From positions 1-64,000 of the forward strand of contig CAZFER010000005.1 of NCBI GenBank assembly GCA_964517495.1: a stretch of 64,000 bases of DNA, in the 5' to 3' direction. Below are positions 1-8,775 of the stretch, in pieces. This stretch comes from CAZFER01 sp964517495. GTDB taxonomy: Bacteria; Hinthialibacterota; Hinthialibacteria; Hinthialibacterales; Hinthialibacteraceae. Every line of letters begins with the position of its first letter. The first letter of the stretch is position 1. A program made the translations under genes and the position numbers. Below the pieces are notes generated by a model. The model ran no database searches, was not told the origin of the DNA, and was given only the letters and a program-made list of their open reading frames with translations.

Positions 1-171
1 CCGGTGCCCTTTCATTTGCAGGAATGTTTTAAATCCCTGGGATATCAGGCCGGTGTGTTTCCCCACAGCGAATATGCCGCCGAGCATACAGTTGCGTTAC
101 CTGTATATCCAGAACTAACCCCAGAGATGCAGAATTATATTATTGAAAAGATAGGTGAGTATTATGGCTAA
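1..171 (+). CDS. DegT/DnrJ/EryC1 aminotransferase, C-terminal end (partial)
   Basis: The frame enters the window open and stops at TAA 169-171, giving the last 56 residues. The end motif LPVYPELTPEMQNYIIEKI matches the C-terminal signature of DegT/DnrJ/EryC1 PLP aminotransferases of nucleotide-sugar metabolism. The catalytic lysine lies outside the window. The next gene starts inside this one (8-nt overlap) and encodes a WbpB-like dehydrogenase fused to a WbpD-like acetyltransferase. The likely role is therefore that of WbpE, which transaminates a UDP-3-keto-GlcNAcA intermediate. The family is clear; the exact substrate is inferred from the neighbour. Confidence 0.85.
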   Translation, partial: PVPFHLQECFKSLGYQAGVFPHSEYAAEHTVALPVYPELTPEMQNYIIEKIGEYYG

Positions 172-1726
172 ACGAATTTGTGTCGTTGGTGCAGGCCATT
201 GGGGGAAAAATCATATAAAAACACTTCATGAATTGGGAGCGTTGGGTGGTATTGTAGAATCGGATTTAAAAAAACAGGATGAATTAAAAAAACAATATGT
301 AAATACAAGGTTCTATGAAGATTTAAAGGATGCTTTAAGTGATTCATACGATGGATATACAGTGGCAACACCTGCCTATACTCATTATTCTGTTGGAAAA
401 GAAATTCTTGAGCAGAGGAAACCGGTTTTAATTGAAAAACCAATGGCATTAAAAGTATCTGAAGCAAGAGAATTAAAACAACTGGCAGACAAAAAGAATG
501 TCACATTAATGGTCGGCCACGTGTTGTTATTTCATCCGGCTATCCAAAAAATAAAAGAACTTATTCAAGATAATAAAATCGGGAAGCTTCAATATATCTA
601 TAGCAATCGTTTAAACCTGGGTACGGTTCGTACCGAAGAAAATATTCTGTGGAGCTTTGCACCCCATGATATTGCCATATTTGAATATCTAATTGAATGT
701 TTACCCACTGAAATTATCTCTCGGGGAGGAGCATTTCTGCAACCCTATATTCATGATTCCACCATGACAATTTTAAAATTTCCCAATAATATCGTCGGCC
801 ACATTTTTGTGAGTTGGCTGCATCCCTTCAAGGAACACCGAATCATTGTCATTGGTTCAAAGGGGATGTTTGTTTATGAGGACTCATCCGATAAAAAAGA
901 TCTTTTGTTTTATGAAAAAGGTATAGATTGGGTTCGAGGGGAACCCGTGAAACGTGAAGGGCCTACAGAAATCATTCACTATGATATAAAAATGCCCCTT
1001 ACAGAGGAATTAAAATATTTTATCGAGCATCTCGATGGTGAAAAACCTGCCATATCGGATGGACGAAACGGAGTGGAAGTGTTGGAGATATTGGAAAAAG
1101 CCACTCTCAGTTTACTTGAGGAAAAACCATTAAATGACAATAATCAGAATCAAATGCATTATTTCCTTCACTCAAGCAGTTTTGTTGATGAGCATGTTGA
1201 AATTGGTGAAGGGACTAAAATTTGGCATTTTTCTCATATTCAGTCGAACGCGAAAATCGGAAAAAATTGTACATTCGGGCAAAATGTAAATGTAGGAAAT
1301 AACGTGGTGATTGGTAATCACGTTAAAGTCCAGAATAATGTCTCCATCTATGAAGGCGTGGAGTTGGAAGACTATGTGTTTTGCGGCCCCTCCATGGTGT
1401 TTACCAATATTAAGGATCCCCGCTGCAAGTATCCCCAGCGGGGAGGAAAACATTATCTAAGAACATTGGTGAAAGAAGGGGCATCCATTGGAGCCAATGC
1501 CACTATCATGTGTGGAATTACGATTGGGAAACATGCATTTATTGGTGCAGGTGCGGTGGTGACAAAAGATGTTCCGGACTATGCTTTGATGCTTGGAGTT
1601 CCCGCACGGCAAGCGGGATGGGCTTGTGAATGCGGTGAGAATTTGCCTCCCATCACAAATAAAATTACTTGTCCTCGATGCTCAATTCAATATGAGTTGA
1701 ACAAAGAACAAATTGAGCCTTTATAA
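164..1726 (+). CDS. Gfo/Idh/MocA dehydrogenase fused to a left-handed beta-helix N-acetyltransferase (WbpB-WbpD type)
   Basis: Two enzymes of UDP-2,3-diacetamido-uronic acid synthesis appear fused. Residues 1-325 form a Gfo/Idh/MocA oxidoreductase: Rossmann motif VGAGHWG near residue 7 and the EKP motif (VLIEKPMAL). From about residue 330 a hexapeptide-repeat domain follows, with IGKNCTFGQNVNVG and the WbpD/WlbB-type stretch VFCGPSMVFTN. The tail carries two CxC/CxxC pairs (CECG, CPRC) resembling a zinc ribbon. ATG 164 is preferred over GTG 155 because GGTGAG at 154-159 is a good ribosome-binding site for it. The start overlaps the upstream aminotransferase, so the two are translationally coupled. 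In Pseudomonas and Bordetella WbpB and WbpD are separate proteins. Expected products feed O-antigen or capsule synthesis in the cytoplasm. Confidence 0.9.
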   Translation: MAKRICVVGAGHWGKNHIKTLHELGALGGIVESDLKKQDELKKQYVNTRFYEDLKDALSDSYDGYTVATPAYTHYSVGKEILEQRKPVLIEKPMALKVSEARELKQLADKKNVTLMVGHVLLFHPAIQKIKELIQDNKIGKLQYIYSNRLNLGTVRTEENILWSFAPHDIAIFEYLIECLPTEIISRGGAFLQPYIHDSTMTILKFPNNIVGHIFVSWLHPFKEHRIIVIGSKGMFVYEDSSDKKDLLFYEKGIDWVRGEPVKREGPTEIIHYDIKMPLTEELKYFIEHLDGEKPAISDGRNGVEVLEILEKATLSLLEEKPLNDNNQNQMHYFLHSSSFVDEHVEIGEGTKIWHFSHIQSNAKIGKNCTFGQNVNVGNNVVIGNHVKVQNNVSIYEGVELEDYVFCGPSMVFTNIKDPRCKYPQRGGKHYLRTLVKEGASIGANATIMCGITIGKHAFIGAGAVVTKDVPDYALMLGVPARQAGWACECGENLPPITNKITCPRCSIQYELNKEQIEPL

Positions 1727-1800
1727 AAAGAAAAATTCTAACATTAATGTCTTGTAACGTGTCAGCCATATGAAGTTGAAAGGAACAAAAAACTATACTT

Positions 1801-2063
1801 GGTCGCACTATTCCTCGATTCGGTTGGTCACTTTGTTCATCTCGGGATACGCCTCTTTTTGCCGCACCTATGCCCCGTTCCTTGAGCAAAACGCTTGATG
1901 CCGGTCTCCATGCGTTCAAACCAGGCAATGCCGTCTAATTTGACGATAGTGGCGATGGTGTAGCTATCTTCGTTTAGATTCTGATCCGATGATTCATTCC
2001 CACACGAGAACATGAACAAGCAAATAACCAGAATAGAGATTATGGAGTAAGCACCTTTTTCAT
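1801..2063 (-). pseudogene. Remnant of a periplasmic sugar-binding lipoprotein (LacI/ribose-binding type)
   Basis: Read on the minus strand from ATG 2063, a start (MKKVLTP) hits TAA after seven codons. A +1 shift restores a signal peptide ending in a lipobox-like LFMFSCGN. It continues with TIATIVKLDGIAWFERMETG, typical of the N-terminus of ABC sugar-binding proteins of the ribose-binding fold. After FAQGTG the frame is lost again: another frame reads KEAYPEMNKVTNRIEE between TAG stops. The open piece is only about 60 residues, against more than 300 in the family. I read this as a decayed gene of which only the 5' end survives. No ABC permease or ATPase of this class lies nearby. Confidence 0.6.
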
Positions 2064-2196
2064 GATTTTCGAATCACACAAAACATTAACCATCAATTTA
2101 TATGAACCAAAATCATCATAAATCAGAGCCTAAAATTTGTCCATAGCTCTCTTTTTATATAAAGACTCTTTCGCATAAAAATTCACGAAAAACGAC

Positions 2197-3564
2197 CTAA
2201 TTTTCTTTCTTCAACGGCGTCGTCCACAGATAAACGGTATGATCATTGTAGCTATTGTAAACCGTGAATTCATCGTCATCTTTATCATCATCCAAGGATA
2301 CATGGACCACTTTATCCGGTTTTACACCTCGCATATCAAAATCATGGGATACGATGCGCGCTCCAGGATTTAATTTTTCCAATTGAGGAATAAGTTTCAC
2401 ATTTAATGTTGGAAGCAAATAAAGCGTTATGATATCTGCTTTACTGAGATCCAGGGTAAAAATGTCTTTTTGTTCTATTTTCACCAAATGCTCAACATTA
2501 TTTTTGATGACATTCTCCCTTGCTTCCTTAACGCGTTCCGGATCAATATCATATCCCACTCCCCTGCAACCATATTTCTTGGCTGCCGCGATTAAAATTC
2601 GTCCATCCCCACATCCCAAATCATAAATCAAGTCACCTTTTTCAGGTTGAGCCAAATCAAGCATTTTATCCACAACCTTATGGGGGGTTGGAACAAAAAT
2701 CACATCAGGTTCTCGTATTTCCTTAAGTTCCTCTACATCAATAGCTGGATCATTCCATACGAGATTATCTTTCCGCAGGGGCTTTACACAAATATTTCGG
2801 AAGGCAATCGGACCGTGGTCTCCCTGTAACATCAAGGGATTTTTCTCGGCCTCCGGAATATTCATACAGGCACGAGTCGGTCCTTCTCTTTCAACATTTT
2901 GATGAATCAATACACCATTATGAAGCACACGCAGAAATTTCGCATTGGCGATCTTTTTCCCGTTCTCATCAAAGCGGGGGGCTTGAAACCAAGCATGGAA
3001 GGATTGCCATTCACCAGTCGGTCTTTCAGCCCGAGTTCGAGGAGGCACAGCCCCAACAAATTTCTGGTCTACACGTTCGGCATAATCATAAATGGTTCCA
3101 CAAACATCCTGGATGTTTTCCTGATCCCGGCCATAACTATCCCAGATTTGAATCTCATATAATCCTTGTAAATACACACCCGAATTGGTTTTATCAGCAC
3201 AAAGAAACTCAACATAGAGTTCAATATCGCCAAACTTTTCAGAGGTATAAATATCAGAGGGAGTCGGTTCAAATTTGGAGAACGTATTAATGAGTCGATC
3301 ACCTGGAACAGGAAGACCTTTTAAAACACGAGGATTTTGGGGCCCACCCCAGTATACCCCCTTCGTGGTCTGCCACCCTCCCCGTTCTGGATTCCGTAAT
3401 AACCAGCCATCCAGAGAACCATCTTTGATTAAAGGTTTCCACCCATCTTCCAACAAATAAGGTGGATCGCCATGAGGTTGCCCGTCATTTACCACAGGGA
3501 CATCGGCCCCAACTGCCAAAGAAACACAAAAAATCACCATCAAGCTGAATGCATTCCGCTTCAT
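2197..3564 (-). CDS. Secreted DUF1080 (3-keto-disaccharide hydrolase-like) domain fused to a SAM methyltransferase
   Basis: The protein is 455 aa. The start is ATG 3564, preceded by GGGAG; an in-frame start 33 nt upstream has no site. Residues 1-20 form a Sec signal peptide (MKRNAFSLMVIFCVSLAVGA). Residues 30-275 look like a DUF1080 / 3-keto-glycoside hydrolase concanavalin-like domain (GWKPLIKDGSLDGWLL, SGVYLQGLYEIQIWDSYG, GDHGPIAFRNICVKPL). Residues 295-440 form a class I methyltransferase with motif I DLGCGDGRILIAAAKKYG and the acidic YDID. Signal-bearing methyltransferases with this EPDVIFVPTPHKVVDKML lead-in are known from Planctomycetes-like genomes. A SAM enzyme in the periplasm lacks an obvious cofactor supply, so the second domain's activity is uncertain. 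Confidence 0.8.
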   Translation of the reverse strand: MKRNAFSLMVIFCVSLAVGADVPVVNDGQPHGDPPYLLEDGWKPLIKDGSLDGWLLRNPERGGWQTTKGVYWGGPQNPRVLKGLPVPGDRLINTFSKFEPTPSDIYTSEKFGDIELYVEFLCADKTNSGVYLQGLYEIQIWDSYGRDQENIQDVCGTIYDYAERVDQKFVGAVPPRTRAERPTGEWQSFHAWFQAPRFDENGKKIANAKFLRVLHNGVLIHQNVEREGPTRACMNIPEAEKNPLMLQGDHGPIAFRNICVKPLRKDNLVWNDPAIDVEELKEIREPDVIFVPTPHKVVDKMLDLAQPEKGDLIYDLGCGDGRILIAAAKKYGCRGVGYDIDPERVKEARENVIKNNVEHLVKIEQKDIFTLDLSKADIITLYLLPTLNVKLIPQLEKLNPGARIVSHDFDMRGVKPDKVVHVSLDDDKDDDEFTVYNSYNDHTVYLWTTPLKKEN

Positions 3565-3879
3565 TTCAATCTCCCTTCGATATTTATGCAGATACACTTA
3601 AATGAGATCAAGTCAATAAACTAAGAGTCTATGTAAGACATATTTTCTCAAATTTTCTCAAATTACTCAACCGTCCACAAGGTTATTGTTTCTTCATGAA
3701 AACACACCTCCACTTTCCCATAACATTATTGATATCAACACACTGCGTCCATTACTAGTGTTTAGTCGAATAACGGATTGAATAAGTTCCAACTCTAAAA
3801 TATGTTATTGATATAGATTTTTTACAATAGAAAGACATTACTAGGATTGTTTCATTTTGCGATTTAGTTTTTTCAACCT

Positions 3880-3908
3880 TTGAAAATCCTCCCCGCTAAC
3901 CTTATACT
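3880..3908 (+). promoter_or_regulatory. Sigma70-type promoter of the 3981-8736 operon
   Basis: TTGAAA (3880-3885) and TATACT (3903-3908) are separated by exactly 17 bases. The expected transcription start is about 3915, which leaves a leader of roughly 65 nt before the GTG start. The match is by eye; no start-site data are available. Confidence 0.6.
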
Positions 3909-3913
3909 AAGCA

Positions 3914-3928
3914 TTCAGTTAAACTGAA
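3914..3928. promoter_or_regulatory. Inverted repeat at the predicted transcription start (possible operator)
   Basis: TTCAGTTAAACTGAA is a perfect 7-bp inverted repeat around a central A. It lies directly on the start site predicted from the TTGAAA/TATACT promoter, a typical position for a repressor operator. No adjacent repressor gene identifies the binding protein. Confidence 0.4.
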
Positions 3929-3980
3929 ATCTCTGGATTTTATCAATACATTTTTAAATCTTTATATAGGAGAAACAACG

Positions 3981-6047
3981 GTGGCACTCGAAAACAACCT
4001 CCTCGGCGTGGTCCATAACGTCTTATTTTCTGGTCCAGGCAATACCAATTCAGTTATGCGCGGTGAAGGACCACGTGATTATGTCTTAAACACTTTGAAC
4101 TGGATTATCAATGAACCCGATTTTCAATCGATAGAAATCACCAAAATCAAATCCCCTTCGATTCGCCGCGAGGTTGTCTCTCTGCTGAAAGACGCCAAAG
4201 AAAAAGAGACATTAAAGGAGATTGTTTATTCAGCCCAACCGGTCCAGTTGATCAACGAAGATCATATTGTACCACCATCAGATATATGCTCCCTGGATGA
4301 AAATGACCGTCAAAAATCAGTTCAACGACTTAAGGAATGCATTGATGAGGCGTGGGAGTATGGCTGTGACAAATTTGCCTTTTACAGCGGCAAAGATCCA
4401 GCTATCATGCAGGGGCTAACGGGCAGCGAAGCTGACACCGTCCGCCAGGAAGCCCTCTCTCAATTACGCCGCTCGATCCATGAAATTTCTGATTATGTGG
4501 AAGAAAAAAGCAATAATCGAATCACAACCATCCTCGAAATCTTCGATTATCGCATTAATCCACCTGGAACTTCTTTCTTCAAAGAATCACTCATCGGTCC
4601 AGCCAATCGGGCAGAAGCGTTGGTGGAATATATCCGCAATTTCTATGGTCACCATTCCTTTGGCCTGATGGTTGATACCAGTCATATGCTGATATCCAAC
4701 GAAAGTGCCAACACGCTTAAGAAATTAGCACCCTATCTCTCGCATTTTCATGTTGCCAATGTGGTGTTAAACCGTAATGCTCCCAATGGTGATAAGCGTT
4801 ATGGAGATGTGCATCCCGCTCTAAATGTGCCAGAGAGTGAATTAACAGGCGATCGGCTCGCTGAATACTTAAAAGCACTGACTGAATCGGAATATCAAGG
4901 CACAGTCGCGTTTGAGATTAAACCGATTGATAGCGAAGTGCCTGAAGATATTATTAACTCGGCGAAAGCCTTTTATTTCAACATTCGCAATCGGATTGAT
5001 GTCAATTACTCCCTGACACGCAATTACATTTTTCAAACCCGGCGGTTTATGACTGATGCCATTTGGGACAGGTTGGTCGATTTGCGTGTCAAGCAACCAA
5101 ACTTGATACAGGAAAGGATGAAAGCGCGTAAAAAGAGGGAGAATATCGCTCCGAATGGGCGTTTAACCATTCTGGCGGCCGATCATCCCGCCCGAATGGT
5201 TACCAATGTGGGTGACAATCAAGTGGCGATGGGTGACCGGCTTGAATATTTGGGCCGTTGCGCCAGGGTTATGATGGCCTCATCGGTGGATGGCATCATG
5301 GCCACCGCCGATGTGATCGAGGATTTGGTGTTGCTAGACCATTTATATCAGGACAAATGCGGTCAAAGTTTTATGGATGAACGGGTACTGATCGCCTGCA
5401 TGAACCGCAGCGGATTGGCCGGTGCACGGTATGAAATGATGGATCGTATTACCGCCTACCGTGACGTAAAGAAGATCATCGATTTAAACCTGGATGGCGC
5501 CAAATTATTGCTCAGGCTGGCGGTGCCCGATCCATACGATCGATATTGCATTCAAACCATGGAGGAATGCTCCCGCTGCATCGAAGCCTGTAACGATCAC
5601 CATCTACCCGTATTTCTTGAACCTCTCCCCGTTCGTCAAATTGATGGCCGTTACCAACTGATTTTGGAAGCTGATGACCTGATACGCGTTATTGGAGTCG
5701 CTTCGGGACTCTCCCATTCATCGGCGAATTTGTGGTTGAAAATCCCTTATGTTAACGATTACCACCGGGTAGCCCAATCCTATTCGGGACCGATATTAAT
5801 GTTGGGAGGCGAATCACAAGGAAATCCTGTAAACGTGATCGAACAATTCGTCCGCGGCCTGGGCGAAGGCCACAACGTAAGAGGGGCCATGGTTGGCCGA
5901 AACGTACTCTTCCCTGGACATGATGACCCCGCCGCAGTAGCACAAGGCATTCACGAAATTGTACATAAAGGAATTTCCGCCAACGAAGCAGTGAAAGTCT
6001 TATCAACGGCTCGGGGACAAAACATGGACCTATTGCCATATGAATAA
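3981..6047 (+). CDS. Sugar-phosphate isomerase/epimerase domain fused to a DeoC/DhnA-type class I aldolase domain
   Basis: The protein is 688 aa with a GTG start, AGGAGA lying 7 nt upstream. Residues 1-335 form an AP-endonuclease-2-like TIM barrel (IolE/IolI/xylose isomerase-like). Expected metal ligands are present: Glu in LEIFDYR, Asp in GLMVDTSH, His in SHFHVANV, Glu in VAFEIKP. Residues 390-680 form a second TIM barrel with LAADHPARM, LDGAKLLLRL and WLKIPYV. Lys587 sits where DhnA/FbaB aldolases carry the Schiff-base lysine, and the domain resembles the Cgl0159-like family linked to inositol catabolism. Both barrels look intact, so the protein could isomerise and then cleave or condense a sugar or ketose phosphate. 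The substrate is unknown. The next gene overlaps by 8 nt. Confidence 0.75.
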   Translation: MALENNLLGVVHNVLFSGPGNTNSVMRGEGPRDYVLNTLNWIINEPDFQSIEITKIKSPSIRREVVSLLKDAKEKETLKEIVYSAQPVQLINEDHIVPPSDICSLDENDRQKSVQRLKECIDEAWEYGCDKFAFYSGKDPAIMQGLTGSEADTVRQEALSQLRRSIHEISDYVEEKSNNRITTILEIFDYRINPPGTSFFKESLIGPANRAEALVEYIRNFYGHHSFGLMVDTSHMLISNESANTLKKLAPYLSHFHVANVVLNRNAPNGDKRYGDVHPALNVPESELTGDRLAEYLKALTESEYQGTVAFEIKPIDSEVPEDIINSAKAFYFNIRNRIDVNYSLTRNYIFQTRRFMTDAIWDRLVDLRVKQPNLIQERMKARKKRENIAPNGRLTILAADHPARMVTNVGDNQVAMGDRLEYLGRCARVMMASSVDGIMATADVIEDLVLLDHLYQDKCGQSFMDERVLIACMNRSGLAGARYEMMDRITAYRDVKKIIDLNLDGAKLLLRLAVPDPYDRYCIQTMEECSRCIEACNDHHLPVFLEPLPVRQIDGRYQLILEADDLIRVIGVASGLSHSSANLWLKIPYVNDYHRVAQSYSGPILMLGGESQGNPVNVIEQFVRGLGEGHNVRGAMVGRNVLFPGHDDPAAVAQGIHEIVHKGISANEAVKVLSTARGQNMDLLPYE

Positions 6048-7773
6048 GACCAATACGGACAAAACAATGACTTTATCCAACACGATATCCCAACTCCAAT
6101 CGTCTCAGCGTCCAAGTTCATTGGTCAATGCTGTGGCCTGCCTTTTATTTTCCGAAATGCGTTTCGATCCAGCGAATCCTTCATGGTCTGAAGGGGATAT
6201 ACTGGTTTATTCCCACCGTTTTGCAGATTTGATCCACGATGCGTTCCAACTGGCAGGATGCCCACAACACTCCATTCCACCATCAGGTATAAGTTCAGGT
6301 ATTGAACGAATTTCAACTCTTCACTACCGGCAGAGGTTATTCGCACTGTTGGATGGAGAAGATAGCGCCTCTTTTTCACGGGTGCGAGATGATTTAAGTA
6401 ATAATGTGGTTGTTGTTTCAACCGATCCACCAGTGGACTCTCACCGTTGGACCATTCATTCATGTGATCATTTGCATACCAATCATTTATCTTCTCTTTT
6501 ATCTCAACCCACAGAAAAACCTTTTTGGATCATAGCCCCCATTACCGGCAGCCGTTTATATGAGCCGGAACGAGAAACATCCACCCCTGCTTTAGCTGAC
6601 CGTATGTCACGCTTGGGAACAGAAACCGCCTTCGATGTACTGGCGCAAGTCAATCAGCTACGTGCTGAGGGACGTGATATCATTACCTTTGGCCTTGGTG
6701 AGCCTGACTTTGATACACCAAGTCATATTAAATCTGCCGCCAAAACCGCTTTGGATCAAAATGAAACTCATTATGTTCCAAGCGCTGGAATCGTGCAGAT
6801 TCGTGAAGCCATTGCACGGTATATCCAACGCACCCGGCGTATCCCAGTCGATCCGGACGAAGTTGTTGTAACTCCCGGCGCCAAACCCGTGATGTTTGAT
6901 GTCATGATGGCATTGGTGAATCCCGGCGATGAGGTCATTTACCCTAATCCCGGCTATCCCATTTATGAATCAGTGATTGATTGGATTGGAGGCGTTTCGG
7001 TTCCATTGCCCTTACTGGAAGAAAAAGCCTGGGGATTTTCAGTCGATGAATTGGAACAGTTGATTTCCCCAAAAACCAAAATGATCGTTTTGAACACTCC
7101 AGGGAATCCAACAGGAACCCTGATCCAACCCGATCAATTGGCTGAAATTGCCCGCTTGGCAGCCGAACGTAATTTTTGGGTAATCGCCGATGAAGTGTAT
7201 TCTCAAATCGTGTTTGATACGGAATTTCATTCCATTGCTAGTTATCCGGGTATGAAAGAACGAACCATCATTGTGGATGGTTTTTCAAAAACCTATGCCA
7301 TGACTGGCTGGCGTCTGGGCTATGGTATTATGAACAGGGAACTGGCTAAGCATGTGGCAAAAATCGAAACCAACATCGATAGTTGCACATGTGCATTTAC
7401 ACAAATCGCTGGTGTTCATGCCTTGGAAGGCCCCCAGCATGAATCGGAAGCGATGGTTGAACAATTCAAAGAGCGATGCAAGGTGTTTACCGACGGATTA
7501 AATAAGATCGATGGCGTTTATTGCCTTCCCGCACAGGGAGCATTTTACCTGTTTCCCAATGTCACCGGTGCTTGCCGGCGTTTGGGTTTGCGTAACGCCA
7601 ATGAACTGCAAAAAGCGATGCTTGAACAAGCGGGTGTTGCCGTCTTGCCTCGTACATGCTTTGGCCGAAAAAATGTGGGGGAAGAGCAGGAATATATCCG
7701 GATTTCCTTCGCCACTTCGATGGATAACATCCGTGAAGGATTGCGGCGTATGAAACAATTCATCGAACGATAA
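6040..7773 (+). CDS. Class I aminotransferase with a degenerate transketolase-like N-terminal domain
   Basis: The protein is 577 aa. From about residue 195 it is a full fold-type I aminotransferase of the aspartate aminotransferase family. Supporting motifs are GLGEPDFDTP, TPGAKPVMFD, NTPGNPTGT, ADEVYSQIVFD, the PLP lysine in DGFSKTYAMTGWRLGYG, and the C-terminal RISFA. The first 190 residues are unusual. MRFDPANPSWSEGDILVYSH resembles the transketolase N-domain stretch FDPxNPxWxxRDRFVLS, and later pieces (ALLDGEDSAS, HRWTIHSCDHLHTNHLSSLL) align in order with transketolase blocks. The TPP-binding GHGS and GDG glycines are not evident, so this half is probably non-catalytic. The ATG overlaps the upstream stop by 8 nt. 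The aminotransferase call is firm; the transketolase relation is pattern recognition. Confidence 0.8.
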   Translation: MNKTNTDKTMTLSNTISQLQSSQRPSSLVNAVACLLFSEMRFDPANPSWSEGDILVYSHRFADLIHDAFQLAGCPQHSIPPSGISSGIERISTLHYRQRLFALLDGEDSASFSRVRDDLSNNVVVVSTDPPVDSHRWTIHSCDHLHTNHLSSLLSQPTEKPFWIIAPITGSRLYEPERETSTPALADRMSRLGTETAFDVLAQVNQLRAEGRDIITFGLGEPDFDTPSHIKSAAKTALDQNETHYVPSAGIVQIREAIARYIQRTRRIPVDPDEVVVTPGAKPVMFDVMMALVNPGDEVIYPNPGYPIYESVIDWIGGVSVPLPLLEEKAWGFSVDELEQLISPKTKMIVLNTPGNPTGTLIQPDQLAEIARLAAERNFWVIADEVYSQIVFDTEFHSIASYPGMKERTIIVDGFSKTYAMTGWRLGYGIMNRELAKHVAKIETNIDSCTCAFTQIAGVHALEGPQHESEAMVEQFKERCKVFTDGLNKIDGVYCLPAQGAFYLFPNVTGACRRLGLRNANELQKAMLEQAGVAVLPRTCFGRKNVGEEQEYIRISFATSMDNIREGLRRMKQFIER

Positions 7774-7824
7774 TCAAAGAGCATCATTACTATCCTATTC
7801 AACACATTACCTTAAGGTGAATCC

Positions 7825-8736
7825 ATGAACGAAACCATACGTGTACGAGTACCCTGTTCCAGCGCCAATATGGGACCAGGATTTGATACCCTGGCTATCG
7901 CTTTAACCGCTTATAATTATTTCGAATTTAAACTGGCGGAAAACGAAACAACTATAGAATCAGCAGAGGGACTGGATCCGGGATTGCTACCCATGTGCCT
8001 TGAAATGATGAAAGTGGCGGCTGATTATTATTTTAAACAGGCTGGAATAAAACCCGTCCATTTTTCGATAAAACTTGAAAACCATGTTCCTATCGCTCGA
8101 GGGCTGGGAAGCAGCGCCACACTCCGGCTGGCTGTCATGTATGGATTGAATAAGTTGTTAAAAGCCGAAATTGGAGGTATCAACCTCGCAAAGTGGACCG
8201 CAGACCTGGAAGTCTGTTCAGATAATGCGGCCGCCTCCTTTTTCGGTGGATTAACCGCCTCTTGCATTATAAATGACCAATTGGTCTTTCATCATTGTAA
8301 AGTTTCAGAATATCTTAACTTCGTCGCGGTATCCCCTTCTGTCTATGTGGAAACAGAAAAAGCCAGAGTGTTTCCAGACCTGATTCCCCGCAAGGATGCC
8401 ATTTACACACTTAGCCGGGGAATATTGTTTACCCTGGCTTTTATCACAGAAAGTTATGAAATGCTGAGAGACCTTTTCGATGACCGCATTCATCAACCCT
8501 ATCGTCAAAAAGAAATACCTGCCAATGCCCCTCTCTATGACGTCATTCAGGCCGCAAAGCAAGGAGGGGCACTTGGTGCGTATCTAAGTGGTTCTGGCTC
8601 AACCGTAGTAGCGATCACAATTCAAACGCCTGAAAAAGTAGCCCAATTCATGCAAGATGCTTATGCATCCTATGACATGGACTCAGAAATGCGGCTATTA
8701 CATGCTGATAACCTGGGCATACAAGTTGAAAAATAA
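7825..8736 (+). CDS. thrB: Homoserine kinase (GHMP family)
   Basis: The protein is 303 aa, the usual ThrB length. AAGGTGA stands before the ATG. GHMP motif 1 is VPCSSANMGPGFDTLAIAL. The ATP-binding motif 2 reads VPIARGLGSSATLRLAV. Motif 3 appears as GGALGAYLSGSGSTVVAI. ThrB phosphorylates homoserine on the way to threonine. It is the third gene of the operon, 51 nt after the aminotransferase, and neither thrC nor hom is nearby. One variant is SDNAAASFFGG where PDNVAPALxGG is usual. Another GHMP kinase with a different small alcohol substrate cannot be excluded given the odd operon partners. Confidence 0.8.
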   Translation: MNETIRVRVPCSSANMGPGFDTLAIALTAYNYFEFKLAENETTIESAEGLDPGLLPMCLEMMKVAADYYFKQAGIKPVHFSIKLENHVPIARGLGSSATLRLAVMYGLNKLLKAEIGGINLAKWTADLEVCSDNAAASFFGGLTASCIINDQLVFHHCKVSEYLNFVAVSPSVYVETEKARVFPDLIPRKDAIYTLSRGILFTLAFITESYEMLRDLFDDRIHQPYRQKEIPANAPLYDVIQAAKQGGALGAYLSGSGSTVVAITIQTPEKVAQFMQDAYASYDMDSEMRLLHADNLGIQVEK

Positions 8737-8775
8737 ACAGAAATATCTTACTCATATATTTAAAGTTACGCTATA

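Larger units (their letters stand above)
3565..3980. other. Intergenic region between divergent transcription units
   Basis: These 416 bases of A+T-rich DNA separate the DUF1080 gene from the rightward operon. They contain the sigma70-type promoter and adjacent inverted repeat listed separately, and AGGAGA just before the GTG start at 3981. No other reading frame in it looks like a gene. Confidence 0.6.
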
